Shown here piece by piece: positions 15,001 through 29,600 of a DNA stretch of 64,000 bases. Each line of letters opens with the position of its first letter. Positions within the stretch are counted from its first letter, which is position 1. The stretch is from positions 179,097 to 243,096 of the forward strand of contig SSNU01000062.1 of the NCBI GenBank assembly GCA_012064415.1, in the 5' to 3' direction. The notes beneath the pieces were generated by a model. It ran no database searches and was not told where the DNA came from. It saw only the letters and a program-made list of their open reading frames with translations. The stretch is from Gyrodactylus bullatarudis (taxonomy: Eukaryota; Platyhelminthes; Monogenea; Gyrodactylidea; Gyrodactylidae). Made by a program: the position numbers and the translations under genes.

Positions 15001-17600
15001 AATAAATAAGCATAGTTTTCCTATCCAATAAGGTCTATTTACTTTTGTACTCTTGTGATGAATTTCTTGAACAAAAATACAGAGTATTCATAGTCTCTAT
15101 TTGAATTGTTTGAATCATGATTGAAAAAGTTCCCTGATACATTTAAAAATTTTGGTGAGCCACATTACTTAAATTGCCTGTCAACACTAATTAATCATCC
15201 CACCAAATTTCGCTCCAAAATACTTTCTTATAGTTCTGTAACAAGATAAACAAAATCATGAAAATTTTCAAATAAAAAATGTTCTCTGAACGATCTGAAT
15301 ATTCATGAAAAATGAGGGAAATTTCAGTTTTAATCAGCCTCGAAACAATATTGTAACTGAAAATTGTGAAAATAAAACGTTTTTTATTTTAAAATTTCCC
15401 AAGTTCTATTCATTTTTATTTATATTAGAAGCATATTCATATAAAGATATTTGATTTGATGATGTTCATATACTGGAAGATTAATTTGATCACATCAATA
15501 GGTGATTTTAGTGATTTTGGAAAATTTCGTCCAATTCTATTACTATTTAGGCTCAAAATCATTGCCACTTTTACATATACTAGTATTGAAGCCTTAAAGT
15601 TCACACTTGAAGAAGCTTATTAATATATAGCTTAATAAACTATATCAGTATTTAATAATTTAATGCTACAAATACAAATCATCATTACCACGTGTCAAGT
15701 TGTTTAACTGATCAGATCCTTGAATCAATATTTTAGTTTGTACTAATAGTATTAGTGGTTAATGAATTGGCCCTGAAGTATCTCTCACCTCTTGTGAATG
15801 CATAAATAATTTTATTTATAATTCATAAGGCAATAGGGATATTATAATATTTATTTATTATCTCATATTTCAATTACTAATACGATAGATGTTTGGAAAA
15901 AAAAACAAAAGGTTAACTATAATTTGTGATAGACAAAATTAAGTTCAATTGGATATTTCTTGTTGGAACTATCTAATTCTCAATTTACATTCTTATTTTT
16001 TGATGAAGTACATTTCAAAATTATAAATTAGAGAGAAAATTGTTTAAATGAAACGTATATTAGTTTGATTTTATCAAGTCAGACATTTATGCACGTGTCA
16101 CAAACAGACAAATACTCGACCTGTTTATGCAAAGAATACCTTTGGGTCTATTTACGATTAAAATGGGACAGATAACAATTCATCATATATCTATTGCAAA
16201 TTGCGTACAAATCTGACCCAAGGTTGATGAGATAAAATCATTGTTATCTTATCTCATCAGAGTCGAATTTATGTCGAAATCCTGTCTATTCATCAATAAT
16301 TAAAATAATTTAGACATGATATTTTTTGTGTATTGACTTCGAGGCCATTTCGAGGCTTTGAATAAAGCTTTCTTCTCGATGATATAGTATTAGTACGACA
16401 AAAACATTCATGTTGTCAGCAAGTAGAAAATTAAAGCTTTTGAATTATCCCTAATTAGACCTTTACTGAGATGCAATGGGAAAATAAACAAATATTTGAA
16501 CTTTCCGTTGAGTATCCCCTTCATTGTGTCTGTGGAAATATTCCCATATTCAAGAGTGTTGACAAAAGATTGATTTTCCTTGGAAAAGTACTAAAACTGT
16601 AGACCAAATTACTTACTGGGATAATTATCCACTAGAATAAGTTTACACTAGGTAATTAGAGATAAAATAGATGATACTTTCACAGGGGAAAAATAGCCAA
16701 GTTGAACTTAAAGTCCATTCTCCATTTTAGATTTCTAATTATCTGGGTTAGAGAAATTTTTTCAATGAATTTTACTACGAAATATGACAAAATTGAATTC
16801 TTTGAATAAGGGTTTTTCATATTTTGAGAGAAATTCCTTGGAACTAGGTGAATCTTTTTTTTTTAATTTTTCCTTTTGATTAAAGCATGGAAAAATAAAA
16901 TTCTGTATTAATCTAGGTCCTACATTCTGTTGGAATAATAACTACTCCTTTCTGATACAGAAAATTAGAAAGCTAGACTATTAATTCGAAATACAGATTG
17001 ATTACTCTCAGAATAGTGAAATAGACTCTGTTTGTCTGAATTTCTGTTTTACCATGGGAGGAAATAAAGTGTCAGATAGAGAGCAAAAAGTTAATCATTC
17101 CTCTCAGAAGGGTGACATATCTTCTTTTTGATGTGTTTCTCCCACTATGGGGATGAATTAAAAGGAAAAAACTTTTTCTCAATGAATACACGACGTGGAA
17201 GAAGAAGAAGAAGCGTGAAAGCAGAAAATACTAGTACTCCTATATAACAAGACTCTATTTAATACTATACAACTGTAAATGCTGTTAATCACTATACTAT
17301 ACTGATAGGAGTAGTTTTATTAATGTGTTTATAGATTATAGGGGATGACTAATAATAATTTCTAACTGATACAACTAACTAATACTGTTCTGAATTAGCT
17401 CAGTGTTATGTTATTCTACAAGAGAGAATTTCTATTGGTACAAGGTAAAGGTTAAAATTGTATAAAATTGTACAACATTCTTTGTATGAGCCAATCAGGT
17501 TAGAGTATTATCCAGGAACCAATGAAATCAATCCAAAGTGAAATTTCAATCAAATAGGATAGATTGTTATAGACTTTTGTGGTGATTACATTTTATTTCA
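1..17600. other. Gene-poor AT-rich region, no supported gene
   Basis: I see no convincing coding sequence here. Open frames do not exceed about 76 codons, show no recognisable domain and have the A/T-rich composition of the surroundings. Visible items are simple repeats (GAT repeats near 10898-10920, GAA repeats near 17200), an 11-nt C tract near 1809-1819, many TAAT/TTAA stretches, and isolated GCGCC-containing AT-rich patches (near 10520, 13757 and 13871) resembling the core of the foldback family described at 28466. The region could be intergenic, the distal promoter of the integrin gene, or intron of a gene starting outside the window; small exons could be missed. Confidence 0.6.
16225..16259. 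repeat. Short perfect hairpin with GATAA arms
   Basis: Two 11-nt arms (TGATGAGATAA and its reverse complement) flank a 13-nt loop, about 1.4 kb upstream of the integrin start codon. Each arm contains a GATAA core, so paired GATA-factor sites are possible, but a chance hairpin in AT-rich DNA is also reasonable. Confidence 0.4.
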
Positions 17601-17625
17601 ACATTCTCTCTCTCAGGTTCCAGTG

Positions 17626-17649
17626 ATGACCTTGATAAATGAGTTATAA
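17626..17649 (+). promoter_or_regulatory. Upstream mini-ORF overlapping the integrin start codon
   Basis: A seven-codon frame (ATG ACC TTG ATA AAT GAG TTA TAA) ends in a stop that shares one base with the integrin ATG (TAATG). It lies just behind a pyrimidine-rich CAG acceptor at 17615-17616, so it would be in the 5' leader. Overlapping stop/start arrangements can permit reinitiation and so tune translation. The regulatory role is inference. Confidence 0.4.
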
Positions 17650-20600
17650 TGATCTTCCTCATAATACTTATCCTAGTACAATTCTCCTCTTTCATCCATA
17701 CGAGTTATGGGCAGACCTTTCCGTTTTATGGATTAAACCTGACAGATTTCACGCCAACCTTTGATGCCAACCGAGAGAATGATTTGATCTTTAATTATAA
17801 CTCATCGAATAGATACTTCCATTCAGATGCCAAGAGCTGGTTCGGCTACTCCATTTCGGGGTATTCCCGGGAGGGCAAATCCTTTTGTATTGTCGGTACG
17901 CCAAAGTACTTTGATGATGAACTTGGGGAGTATACTGGGCGTGTATATCGTATTGAACTAGACTATAAATACCCCGGATGTTCTATTATGCCAATTCCAA
18001 ATAATGACGAGGAACGACGTATTCATCGGAATACACCTTATCCAGCTAGTGAGTAATATATTGATAACCCCTTTGAACAACTTATCCAACTTGAAATAAA
18101 AATTCCCCCTTTATTATTTTATAAGGGAACGTAGAAAATGAAAAAAATAACAATTCAAAATTGTGTAAAAATATCTTGTGAAAGAAAAGCTTTAATCATA
18201 GAGAATTTTAGATAATTCAAGATCCCGAAAATATGGCAGTTTTCTCAAAATTTCGATCGCCATATTTGATTTCTCCAACTAATCATGATGCAAGATAACA
18301 CATTATTAGGCTGTATTTCAGTTATTTTGAGCAAAATATACCATTTACAGACTAAGTGTACTTCTTCATTGATATTGGTCAAAAAATTCAAGAGTTTTTG
18401 GTTTTTACATCTAAAAATATAGTATATAAAATTATGAGTTAAATTTCCTTTATTGGAAGCCTTGAAAAGAGTTTTACATTTGAAGAATTTGCAAAATTAG
18501 TGACTCGAGCATTCGCATTTGCAGATATAGTTACAGTAGTAGGACAAATTACAATTTTGGTTACTTTTGAGGATCCCTAAAATTTAGTTCACTCTTTGGT
18601 TCCTTTTAGCAAAATTGCATTTATGGTGTTGAAATTTATTAATTGCAATCATGGTTAGTCCTCGCTGTACTGTATCATATATATTTTACAGATATAAAGT
18701 TACAATTTTATTAAATCTGTTTTTTGACAGCTTCACCTTCACTTTTTCCTATTTTGAAATGATGAAATGTACCTAGGAATAGTCCTAAATTAAATGCAAT
18801 ATTTAAAATATTAATGAATTAATTAAGATTGCATTTTGGCCTAACCATACCTGCAAATGCGAATGTGCGAGTGACCAATATTCGAAAAATCCCCCTTTAC
18901 ATTGAAATGCATTCTAAAATTCAATACGTATTTCGTCTTCAACCAGAGTATCCTGGTAGTCAACTTTTGGCAGACCTTGGCATACTCTCATAAACTATAG
19001 GAAAAAATCAGAACTCTCCTTTATCCATTCGAGCACGGAATAATAATCTTTTCTTCTAAAACAAGAGACCTTTTTTAAACGTGTCATTTAAATCAAATGA
19101 TGCAAGTTCAGGGAGGATAATATCTTTTTTACTAGTTATATTATCCACGTTTAGATTTTCAAAATGCTAAACATAAACCTCATGACTCTCAATCTGGTTT
19201 CGTCTGAATTTGAAGAAATAAGTATCCTAGAAATTATGCACTTGGACTGTCATTCTGCCTAATAGGTGAGAGATGATGTGTTTTGCAATTTCCTAGGCAT
19301 GATCATCTATCGCCTACGTTTGTGTGCAAAGTTTAATATGCTTAATGTGGGATGACTTGAAACCTAGTTAAAATCCAATCAAGGTTAATTTGCTGATTGA
19401 CAGAAATAAAATTTCCTTCTGTCTTCCTCCTGATAACATCACTCTTGGACAGTAATTTTAATTTCGAATCTCTTCCATGCAAAATTACAAGGTAGGTTGG
19501 AAACATTAAAAAGTACAGAATAATTTAGTGTTAGTGACGAAGAAATAATGATTTCATCTGATTAAACAGTGTAACTAGTTGATTATTTTTTTATTTCAAG
19601 AAAAATCAAATTTGCGCCAAACTAAATTTTTAAAATCTTTTTGGATCTTCTTGCTATCGTGTTAGTGTTCGATTTCTTGAAAAATTACATTTAGTCTGAT
19701 ATTTTTCAAATGAATGAGGGATCACTATCTAATTTTGATGTAAGTGGAGATTTTTTATGGTCTGAAAAATAGTTTTTTTCGATTTTAAGGTACATTATTT
19801 TAATACAATTATCGCGAGTTTACCAAAAAATATCTTACACAAAATACTTAAGAGTAAAAGAAATATGAAAAGCCTAAAACATTGAGAGGTAATTTCATCA
19901 TCTTCAAGGCTTCTTTTTAGTTTAGCAAATGTTAATTTATCTCAAAAAATGTGTATTTGGAGGTTGTTGATATGAGTGAAATATCATGCTTTAAAAACGT
20001 ATTATTATTTCAATACTACTTTATTTTCAAAAAATATATACACATTTTAAGACCTTGTAACTACCCCTAATAATTTTTATATTGTTTTTTAATTGGTCTT
20101 TAGAACAGAGGTTTATCACTGGTTCGGATACTTGGTCTATGAATCTCTTGTATTATGATTGAAGAGTTAATTATAGTATATCTGTTTTAATACCAATCAA
20201 AAGTAATTTACTCCTGAGAATCTTGAAGACCTGATGCTTTCAAAGAAACACTTCTTCTCTCTTTCATCGAATATGATTCATCATCTTCATTATTGTATTA
20301 TTGTTTTGAAGGAAATCTTGACTACACAAGTATGAATATCTTCTAAATAATACACATTGTTACATTTCTATTTCTGTATAGTATTTCTAGTATGGTACTA
20401 CTCCCCATTTCGAAAGATGTTATGATACTGAAAAATTGATCTATTCTTATTCTTGGTTTTATTTTTTTTCTGTCTATCTATATTCTGCATAGATGGAGTT
20501 GTACTAGTGTGTAACATGTATTTACACGTTGCAAATGATTTCTTAAACACTTTTAGAGAAAAACTAAAACTAAGAGGGGATCTTCCATCAGATGGAAACA

Positions 20601-23600
20601 ACCCATTTATATTTATTGCTTCTACATTGGGGGTGTACATGTGGATTTAAATTGGTTATTATGATAATGCTAGACCAGTCAAACACTCTTTAGTGTATCA
20701 TTTACATTCATTGGAATGGTTGAGATAAGCCACAAGGTTGATTGAGTGGTAACTATAGAACATTAAAAAGTATTTAAATGTTTATTTTAACCAGCTATTC
20801 TCTCTCTGTTCTGAAAGCCAATTAAAACAATAAAAGGTATTCTGGTATGAGGCCTCAAAATATATTATTTTGAAGATGAAAATTTATTTAAGCTACAAAA
20901 GTATTTACAATTCATAAGGATAGCTTTTCACTAATGCTTACGAAAATTACTTGATATTTTTAAAAACCAATTTGCTGAAAAATAATTTGGAACATGAAGG
21001 GTTAAAATCAAAACATCAACAAAAGTAGTTTTATTCATTTCAACACCTGATCAGGCTCCTTGGTAGATGGAAAATAAGACTTGACTTGGTTTTATATCAT
21101 TTCTTTCATTGAATAATTAAAATTATCCATATTGAAGCCCATTGATGAAACAAGATATTTTCCTCTTTCTGTTGGTCAGCTGACATGAAACCATCATAAA
21201 AAAGACACACAGAATGAAACAGGAAAAGCCAAAGAGTTATCGTTTTATTCAGATGACATTTTAATGAATGTGAATTCTAGGGATGCCTTTTTTCATTTTT
21301 CTCATCCTGAATTATATAATGTCTAAATAAACGTTATTCATTTGTATAAATCAAGGTGATTAACATGGAACATGATGGACAGGATGAAATGATTTGAGTT
21401 TAGACTGAAACTTTATTGGATTAACCAAGTCTACCTCAATAATTTTAATCGAATATTTAACCGAGGAAACGAATAATAATCATTACCTGAAATTTATTCA
21501 TCTCAACATTCAAAAAAAGAATCAATTTTTCTTATAAACCCTAGTTTTTTAGTGATAAAATTCATTGAAAAAATCTTGGCGTATTTTCATTTGAGATTTT
21601 GTATATACCAGAAAAAATGGAAAACATGGGAAAAAGTGTTCAATTTTCGATCATCTTCAAAATTGGCTTTCTTTCAGATATCTAAAGACATATCTAAAAG
21701 TTTTACAAATAAAGTAGTAGTAAACACTTGTCTCAGTTATCTTAGCATTGACATTTTTTCAAGTACTATTTATGTGAAATACTGAGATATTTCTCACAAT
21801 TCGTGTTATTTTCAAAGGGGAAAATACAGACTAATCCAAGTTACACTTTAGTGAAAGATCCTTTCATTTATAAATAGATTTTTTCTCAATTTCTTCCATA
21901 TTAAAATTTTCAGTTCAGTGACTCATTTTCAGTGTAGTTGAACTCAAAGTGATCATCATGACCTACATGAAGAATGTTTCTAATCAATTTTTGATCAGTG
22001 TTTATTTTCAATTCAAAACACACGTTCTTTTACAAAAAGACACTTTTTTTTCAAATCAATGTCTATCAGTATTAGTGTCTCTTTTGTATGTCTAAAATGG
22101 CTTAATTTTCATCTGTACTTTTCGTTGGGCAACGTGTATGGTTTTTCACATGTATTCTCCTGACTCTGATATTTTAAAAATGATTCCTTACTACTGTACT
22201 GTATTGTTCTGAATTAGATTCTTATTCCCAATGCCATTGCATTTATTCTGTTGATTACTATTATTGTGTTGTTTACTACGACTAAGTAAGTAAGAAAATT
22301 ACTACATCATCATTATTCCTCTCTTACAGTCGAAATGGCATGGCATTTATATACGCAATATATACAGATACACACACACTAATGTGAAATCTACATAATC
22401 AACTAAAAAGTACTTTTCCCACTCGTTCTAGGCATATTATTCTTACACATTTTGTTTAATAGAATACCATTTTTATTTATTAAACAAAAATAACAGATTT
22501 CTCTTCCATTTTTATTACGTGTGCCATATACAGTAATAATAATAATAATAATAATATGGAAGCAATTAGTCTTGCATGTAAAGTTCAAGTTTACTTTTAT
22601 TTTCAACCAATTTTAGAGTCAATGTTCATCGGTGGCAGTGTCTCTGCATTCGCCAACGACAACAACGAAGTTCAACTGGCCTGTGATCCGCGTTTCCTCT
22701 ACATGCCATACTACTCGAATGAATCGACCAAGTTCAATCAGATCATCGGTACTGGCCATTGTGTAGTTTATACTGGCATGTCTTTGGATTATTTATCACT
22801 AGATTCCTGTGCTAGCCATGAAGAGGGCTCATGTCTATCAGGCTTTAGTTCGTCCATACAGGCTGGTGAGTTTTTTTAATCTTAAAAGTGACATTTTATT
22901 CTGATTTTTTCAACTTTTAATAATTTTTTCATGATATGTAATCTTATTAAAATTCTAAACATTTATATCAATTAATGTATTCCCCCTGACAATACGATAA
23001 TACATCTTGTTGTTCGCTTCCTACCTGACTATGTTGCCTTCTGGCTTGTATTGGTCTTTCTGTAGAAAAAGAAAGGGAAGAGAGAGGTTTAGTATTTCTT
23101 AAAGAATAAGGATTATAAAAATTACAGTGATTGTTTTAAAGCAATCAGAGTAATAACTTTGATAATATAATATAATTCATCACTTGAAAGAAAATTAAAA
23201 TTAAGATTACCCTGATAAAAATAGTTAGAACTCACACAATATTTCGAATACATGTCGTATTCTTCTTCTAATTTTTTTAAAATGATTTTCTATGCGGATT
23301 TTCGGACGTATTTCGAAATTTACATAAACATTTCAAAACTAAATAGGCTTATTTACTTCATTTGCTTCTCATAAATTTTACAGGCTAAACCCATCCATTA
23401 CAAATGACTCATTAACATTTGGGAATGTATCGTTTTCCTGTACTAGAAAGTAGTAATAATACTCGCATGATTTCATATACAGTATATTTACGTAAAGAAT
23501 GATGACTGTCACAAAATAGTGGTACACTAATGTAATAATGGGCAAGAGTATATAGCCACCCTAAAGATGTACACATCATCTACACTAGGTATCCCATCTG

Positions 23601-26600
23601 TATACACCAAAGAAGAATAGGTTCTCCAATACTTTATGCAATATCATTATCGATCAAAGGAATATTAGTGGGAAAATTGCTTCTTCCACTCCCTCTCATA
23701 TACCAAACGGGAATTGGATGAGTCATTTCTACTGAAACCCCTTTCTCATTTTTCAAGAAATCTGCGTATTATCTGTGCACGATTTGATAATAATAATAAT
23801 AATGATGCAATGATGCAACGAATCCTTAACTCCATACAAAAGAAATAAATTTCCACTTTTCACCCGAGGTGATGATGATTGTACATTTGTGGCCGAGTCA
23901 TGTTTCTTCCTCCAGATCCGCTCTAGGCGCATGTAACATGTTTTCAACAAATTATAAATTGTATCATATAATAGTTTAAATTGTGTGTTTATTTATTTCT
24001 TTAAAACTAACGATGGGTGGTTTCATTGGTCAACTAACATTGGGAAATAGATTGTAGTTTGAATAAACCTTTTTTGCATCCAATTTGGTACAATCTCAAA
24101 TTCAAACACCGACTTTAGATACATTTATATACATGCAAGTTTAAAATCTGACCAATAGCAATTAGTATTCATCCAAAATTGACCAATGGGGGTTGAATGT
24201 GCTCATACTCTTGAGACTGTGAGGAATACATCTACTGTCTGATTATTAGTTGGTAATCGTCTTCTCTGTTTCCCCTTTCTTTTTTGTTGCTTAGGTGATT
24301 GTCGTGATGGAGTAGGGGCTTCTACTTCTGGTTGAGAAAATACCTTTTTTCGATCATCCTGGGGTGTTGAGAATCGGATTCATTTGATGATTTGCCACCA
24401 GAGGAGGTGTTTTAATATCAACTGTTTGTTTGAGGTTTGAGTTTTTTTATATCGAAAAATATATTGAAAAATTTTATATCGCCATGTATTGTATTATCAG
24501 ACTGGCGTGTCTCAGAATTATGTCACTTTCTTCTTATTTCCCCAATTCATGAGGTAGAATTTTACATTGCGCAGTTTCAAGTTAGCCTGGGTGATTGTAT
24601 CAAATTCCTGATCTAATTTGTAGAACTGGATGTATTAATTAGGAAAAAAAGATGATAATTTCTCGTTGCTTCATCTCGAGGTATCTTTCACAATACATAC
24701 ATAAATTGTGTATTTTTCCTATGGGAATAGTCAGAGCTATGCTGTCTCGAAGTTGATTTCCAGGTGAAAAATGGAAATAAAGTCACTCTTTATTCCAAGG
24801 AAACTTGATACTAAACTAAAAGGGGATGAAGAAATTTCTATGGGAACTATGAATCATGTTTTTGTATTTTGAAATTTCTCCTTTTTCTTCTTCTCTCTAA
24901 CTTGTTGTCAGGCTGTAGTTTCTCCCCTCTTTTCTATTAAATTAGTAGTACTTTTACTGATGCATAGGAAAAAAACAAGTTCCCTGTGTAAATTTGTGTT
25001 GTAGTGTAATTCCATGAGTCATTTTAATTCCCCTAGGATATGGTTGAGATTTCACTACAGATATATATTAACCTTTACACTAATTAGCAATCTCATCAAA
25101 TCAATACAGTAAGGAACTGCTCTACATTGCTTGGGAGATTTAATCTGATGCAGAGAAAAATTATCAGGTCTTGAGATAAGATAAGCTTGAATGTAAAAGT
25201 TAGATCAAATAGGTGTGTTTTTGCCTAATCAAGTGACAAGCCCTCTAACCAATATAGACTTCAGATTAACAATCAAGATACTGGGGAGAAAGGCCATCTC
25301 TCTTTTGGAATCTAATAAGTAATTCAATAAACATTCTCGTTTCTAGTTAAGATCTAGATAAAAGAGAGGATGAGTATAATCTAAATTCTTACGAATATGT
25401 TGCATTATAGATTTTATACATTTGGGATTATCACAGTCGTAAATTTTATACTTATCATTGATTGATTCATAAGAAGAGAGTAGAAAAGATTTTCTATGGG
25501 ATTGATGTCTAAAGTTATAATTATGCTCGATCGGAGAAGAAGTTGCTAGGAATTTTTTTACAATAAAAGTATATCTTCGAACCCAAAGAGGCTGAAGACC
25601 CGAGGCTAGAATCCGAGAATTATATGATTCTAAAAAGGGGAAAAGCCAATATAGAAATTTACTTTGAATAATGCATTCTGGGAAAATAACTGAATAGGTT
25701 CATTGGTACCGTTAATCTTGTAACTCAAAAGTCATGAGACTATCAACTAAATTTAATCATTCTTATAATCAACCTGTATTATAACTCGATTATAACTGAT
25801 TGTATTAAAAAATTTAGAAAACCAAATTTTGATGTTCTGATATGCATTTTCCCTTTTCCCTGAAATCGGTCATTTTTCCCAAAGTTAACGAAAGTTGCTA
25901 ATCTGATCGTCTCTCAACCTGTAATTAGCGGTAATAGAAATGGTAAGAAACCTGCACCTGCATTAACAAAGAAAGGCATAAAGCGATGGATAGATACGTT
26001 AGGAGGAAACAATGATCTTGTTGACAAACAACCAATTCCCCCTTTATTGTGCTCAAATCTGATTCAACCAATCAGAGGATTTTATAAAACATCAGATCTG
26101 GTGAAATGTATGAGCTTTATCACTAAATATTCAGAATATGTTTGATATTAATTTGTCATGAAAATATGATTCATAAAGATCATATAGTGTTTCTAATAAT
26201 TCAAAATTTATCATTTCTCGTAGTAAAATTCACTTAGAAAATTTTACATCTTCAGTTGAAATCTAGATAAAATTAAAAACAAAAGGTTCAATAGGAATTT
26301 TTTTTCTTCTCCTCTTATTTTCTATAAAATGAACGCATAAACTCGAAAAGTTAAAAATTTTGTACTACCCTAATGAATAATTTCGATTTAGTTATATTAT
26401 TAAACCACAATGATTTGTTTTACCCACACATACATACGAGTTAAAATAATCAGAACCTTTTTAATCTGATAAGGAAGGAGTAAGATTAGGCCAGATCAAA
26501 GGATCATTACCAAAAGCAAAGAGGGAAAAAAGGGCAAGGGATGGAAGAAGAAGAAGGAGGAATTTAAGTTGATGGGCTTACTCTAGCATAATTTTAGAAA

Positions 26601-29600
26601 AAGAATATTGGAGAAATATTATTGGACAATCCAGTGTGTAATAGAAACGAGGTTTATTTTATGAAGAAAGGGGGGAGTGAAGTAAATGCGTAGACTTTAA
26701 ACTAATAATTTATACTAATGACTTGAAGTACTTTAGCACAGAGAAAGAGTGGGGTATTTATTTTCCAATGAAATCATGAATCTATCATCTTGTGGAAAAG
26801 AATCAATCTTCCATACTAAACAGCTACATAGAGAATGGTACAGCATTCTTGTGTAACAGATGTAAACCCCTTTGTTTAGAATTGAAATTTCATTCTACAA
26901 AAGATTACACATCAGGTCGAGTTTATTTGATCATCTAGCTAGGCCGCAAATCTGTTCTAAGTTGTAAATTAGTAAAATTAGATTTAATTGGAATATAACA
27001 AACCGTTCTACCTGAACTCTCTTCAATTTTATCTAGAAACCTTTCAAAATTAAATAAACCTTAAAACCAATCAGATGCATTAAATATACTTTTACAAATA
27101 TTCAAAGAAGATTTCAGATTCCAGAGGTATCTGTTCTACTCGTGGGTTATCTCAAATAGATTTTTAAAAACATGAATCTAATTTTTTCAAGGTTCCACTG
27201 GAAAATGATTCATTCCCTTTATCCGATTACTGGGATCCTTATCATCCATCCTGGATTACAATAGATTTCTTGAGAAATAGATTAGAGATAGATTAATCCT
27301 GAAAGATTTAGGGGATCATTAATCCCTCACTAATGATCTCATAGAGAACTAAGAGATCACCATTTCCTCTGTAGGGTGACTCATCATCCTATGCCTCCAA
27401 TTCCATTTCATACGAAAATAAGAAGTATGATTCCTACAAACAAATTAAAGATCAATGATCAGTTAGTTTTTATTCTTGATTTCCAATTAGTAATAGCATT
27501 TAATTTCTTCTCTCAGAATAAATCAAATTGTATTATTATTTAGCAAACTACACTGATCCATTCTTTGTGTAACAGAATATCATGCTAGAGCTGTTGTGTG
27601 TTGATCCCCTTCTAATTTCTGCCTTTCTTTCATCCTGGTTTTATGATGATTTTATGGCCTAGTTTATGAGGATAAACTTTCTCTTTTAATCCTTTCCCTA
27701 TAGAATTATCTGATGGTGAGGTTAAGCCAATTTATCTCCAACTAAATATGTGACCATAAAATCCAGTACAATTTTGGCTTCTATTCAAAAAGTACTCAAG
27801 TAAATAAATAAACATTACCTGCAAAATTCATAGCCCATAAACAGATCCGATTGCCAAAACTCTTTATAGTATTTCTTATTATCTTAATATAGGTAGATAA
27901 AGTATCTATTTGATATTGGAAATATTTTTTTAGGCAACAAGAGAGGTGAAAGTTTCTTAGCCCTTGGTCTTCCTGGCTCCTATCTCACTGAGGGAAACGT
28001 TTACTTTGCTCGATATCAGAATAAGAAATTAATCAGCTCCTCGAGGTTGAAAACGTCCCCAGTTGACCTGAAACATGTTGGCTACAATCTTGGTTATGAC
28101 GTTAAAATTGCCCAACTCAATCGGATTCAGTCAACGAGGCCAGATCTCGGATCATTTGATTATGATTTGGATACAAATAACAAGTATCATATTGTGACAT
28201 CGGCAAAATCATGGTCACGATTCGAATATCGTGACATTGTCATGATTATAAACCAAGCCATGGATATTGACGGAGTGAGTTTATTCATAGTTCTTTCTAC
28301 CTTGTTACAAATTAGTCTCTGAACAAATACCTGATTGTGGTCGATCCTATATCACCAAATTCAGAGCTATTTCCCAATGATAAATCTAATTGATGAGCTT
28401 TTTCCAATGCCTTTCTTCCAGAAGAGACTTTTATCTCCGATAAATAGAAGCGTTATAAAGCTAATTGATATGAAGTTGGGAATCTATGATTTTTACAGAA
28501 ATCTCGATATTTTTATCAAGAATTCAAATATAAATACCAGTTGAAGAAAAAAATTCTGAAAAAATTTTTTTAATGAAAAATTTGGCGCCAAATCCCATTT
28601 TTTCTAACTTAGAACCGAAAATTTTTATTGATTTGAAAGTTGGAGGGTGATCAAAAGAGGTTTTTCAGGATCAAGATTATACAAGAAAATCAATTCAACT
28701 GAATCTTATCTGATTCTCAGCCTTATTATCGTTTGGGAGCTGAATTTCAATTTTTTGATAATTTTCACTACTGTACTTGAAAATAAATGAATTTTCGATA
28801 AATCAAAATCTCTTGAAAATGGGGGAAACTGTCGCTAATTTGACAGTGCTAGTCAGCTTTCTTGTCTAATTTTGATCCTGAAAAACCCCTTTTTGATCAA
28901 TTTCCAACTTTCAAATCAATAAAAATTTTCGGTTCAAAGTTCAAAAAAGGGGTTTTGGCGCCAAATCGAATTGTTTCATAAAAATATTTTCTTTCGGATT
29001 ATTTTTTCCAGAAAATCTTTGACAAATTCGAACTCTGGATGAAAAAATCGAGATTTTTTTAAAAATCATAGATTCCCAACTTCATATCAGCCAACTTTAT
29101 TTCCCTATTCTGATTTCTGATAAACACATTGAGTGTATTGACTCCCAAGCGAGCTAGGATGTGAATTTTTAACATGGAAAGAAGAGTTTATTTTGTCTTG
29201 TAATTTTATACCTTGGTGGAATATAGGGGAGAAAATCAGACAAAATAAAAAAATAACTTGTACAAACATTTGTATATGTAGTAAATACATCCATAAATTC
29301 AAATTATTCCCAGGAATTTGCTTCCAATCTAGTCAAAAATTAAATGTAATACACGATCATCTTTTCATGATCCTCTCTCTCTCTCTCTGCAGTGTTTCCA
29401 GAATCTGAAATTATTCGAGATTATATATGAAAAGATAAGAGATTTGTTTTTTTTTCTCCTTCTTCACAACTCCCGTCACTGTTCATTTTCTACAAACGTG
29501 CTCTCGTTCTCACGGATATACATGTAGTTTGTCTTATCTTACTACTAGTGTAATATTTTTAGAATGTTCACTTAACTCAATTATTGGACATGATAAAATC

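Larger units (their letters stand above)
18049..22616 (+). other. Integrin intron 1
   Basis: GTGAGT donor after the first coding exon and TTTTAG acceptor before the second. It contains the TIR element at 18500-18876, a GCGCCAAA patch near 19613 resembling the foldback family, and an ATA/AAT microsatellite near 22536-22555. No coding sequence is supported inside it; frames up to about 80 codons look like chance. Confidence 0.85.
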
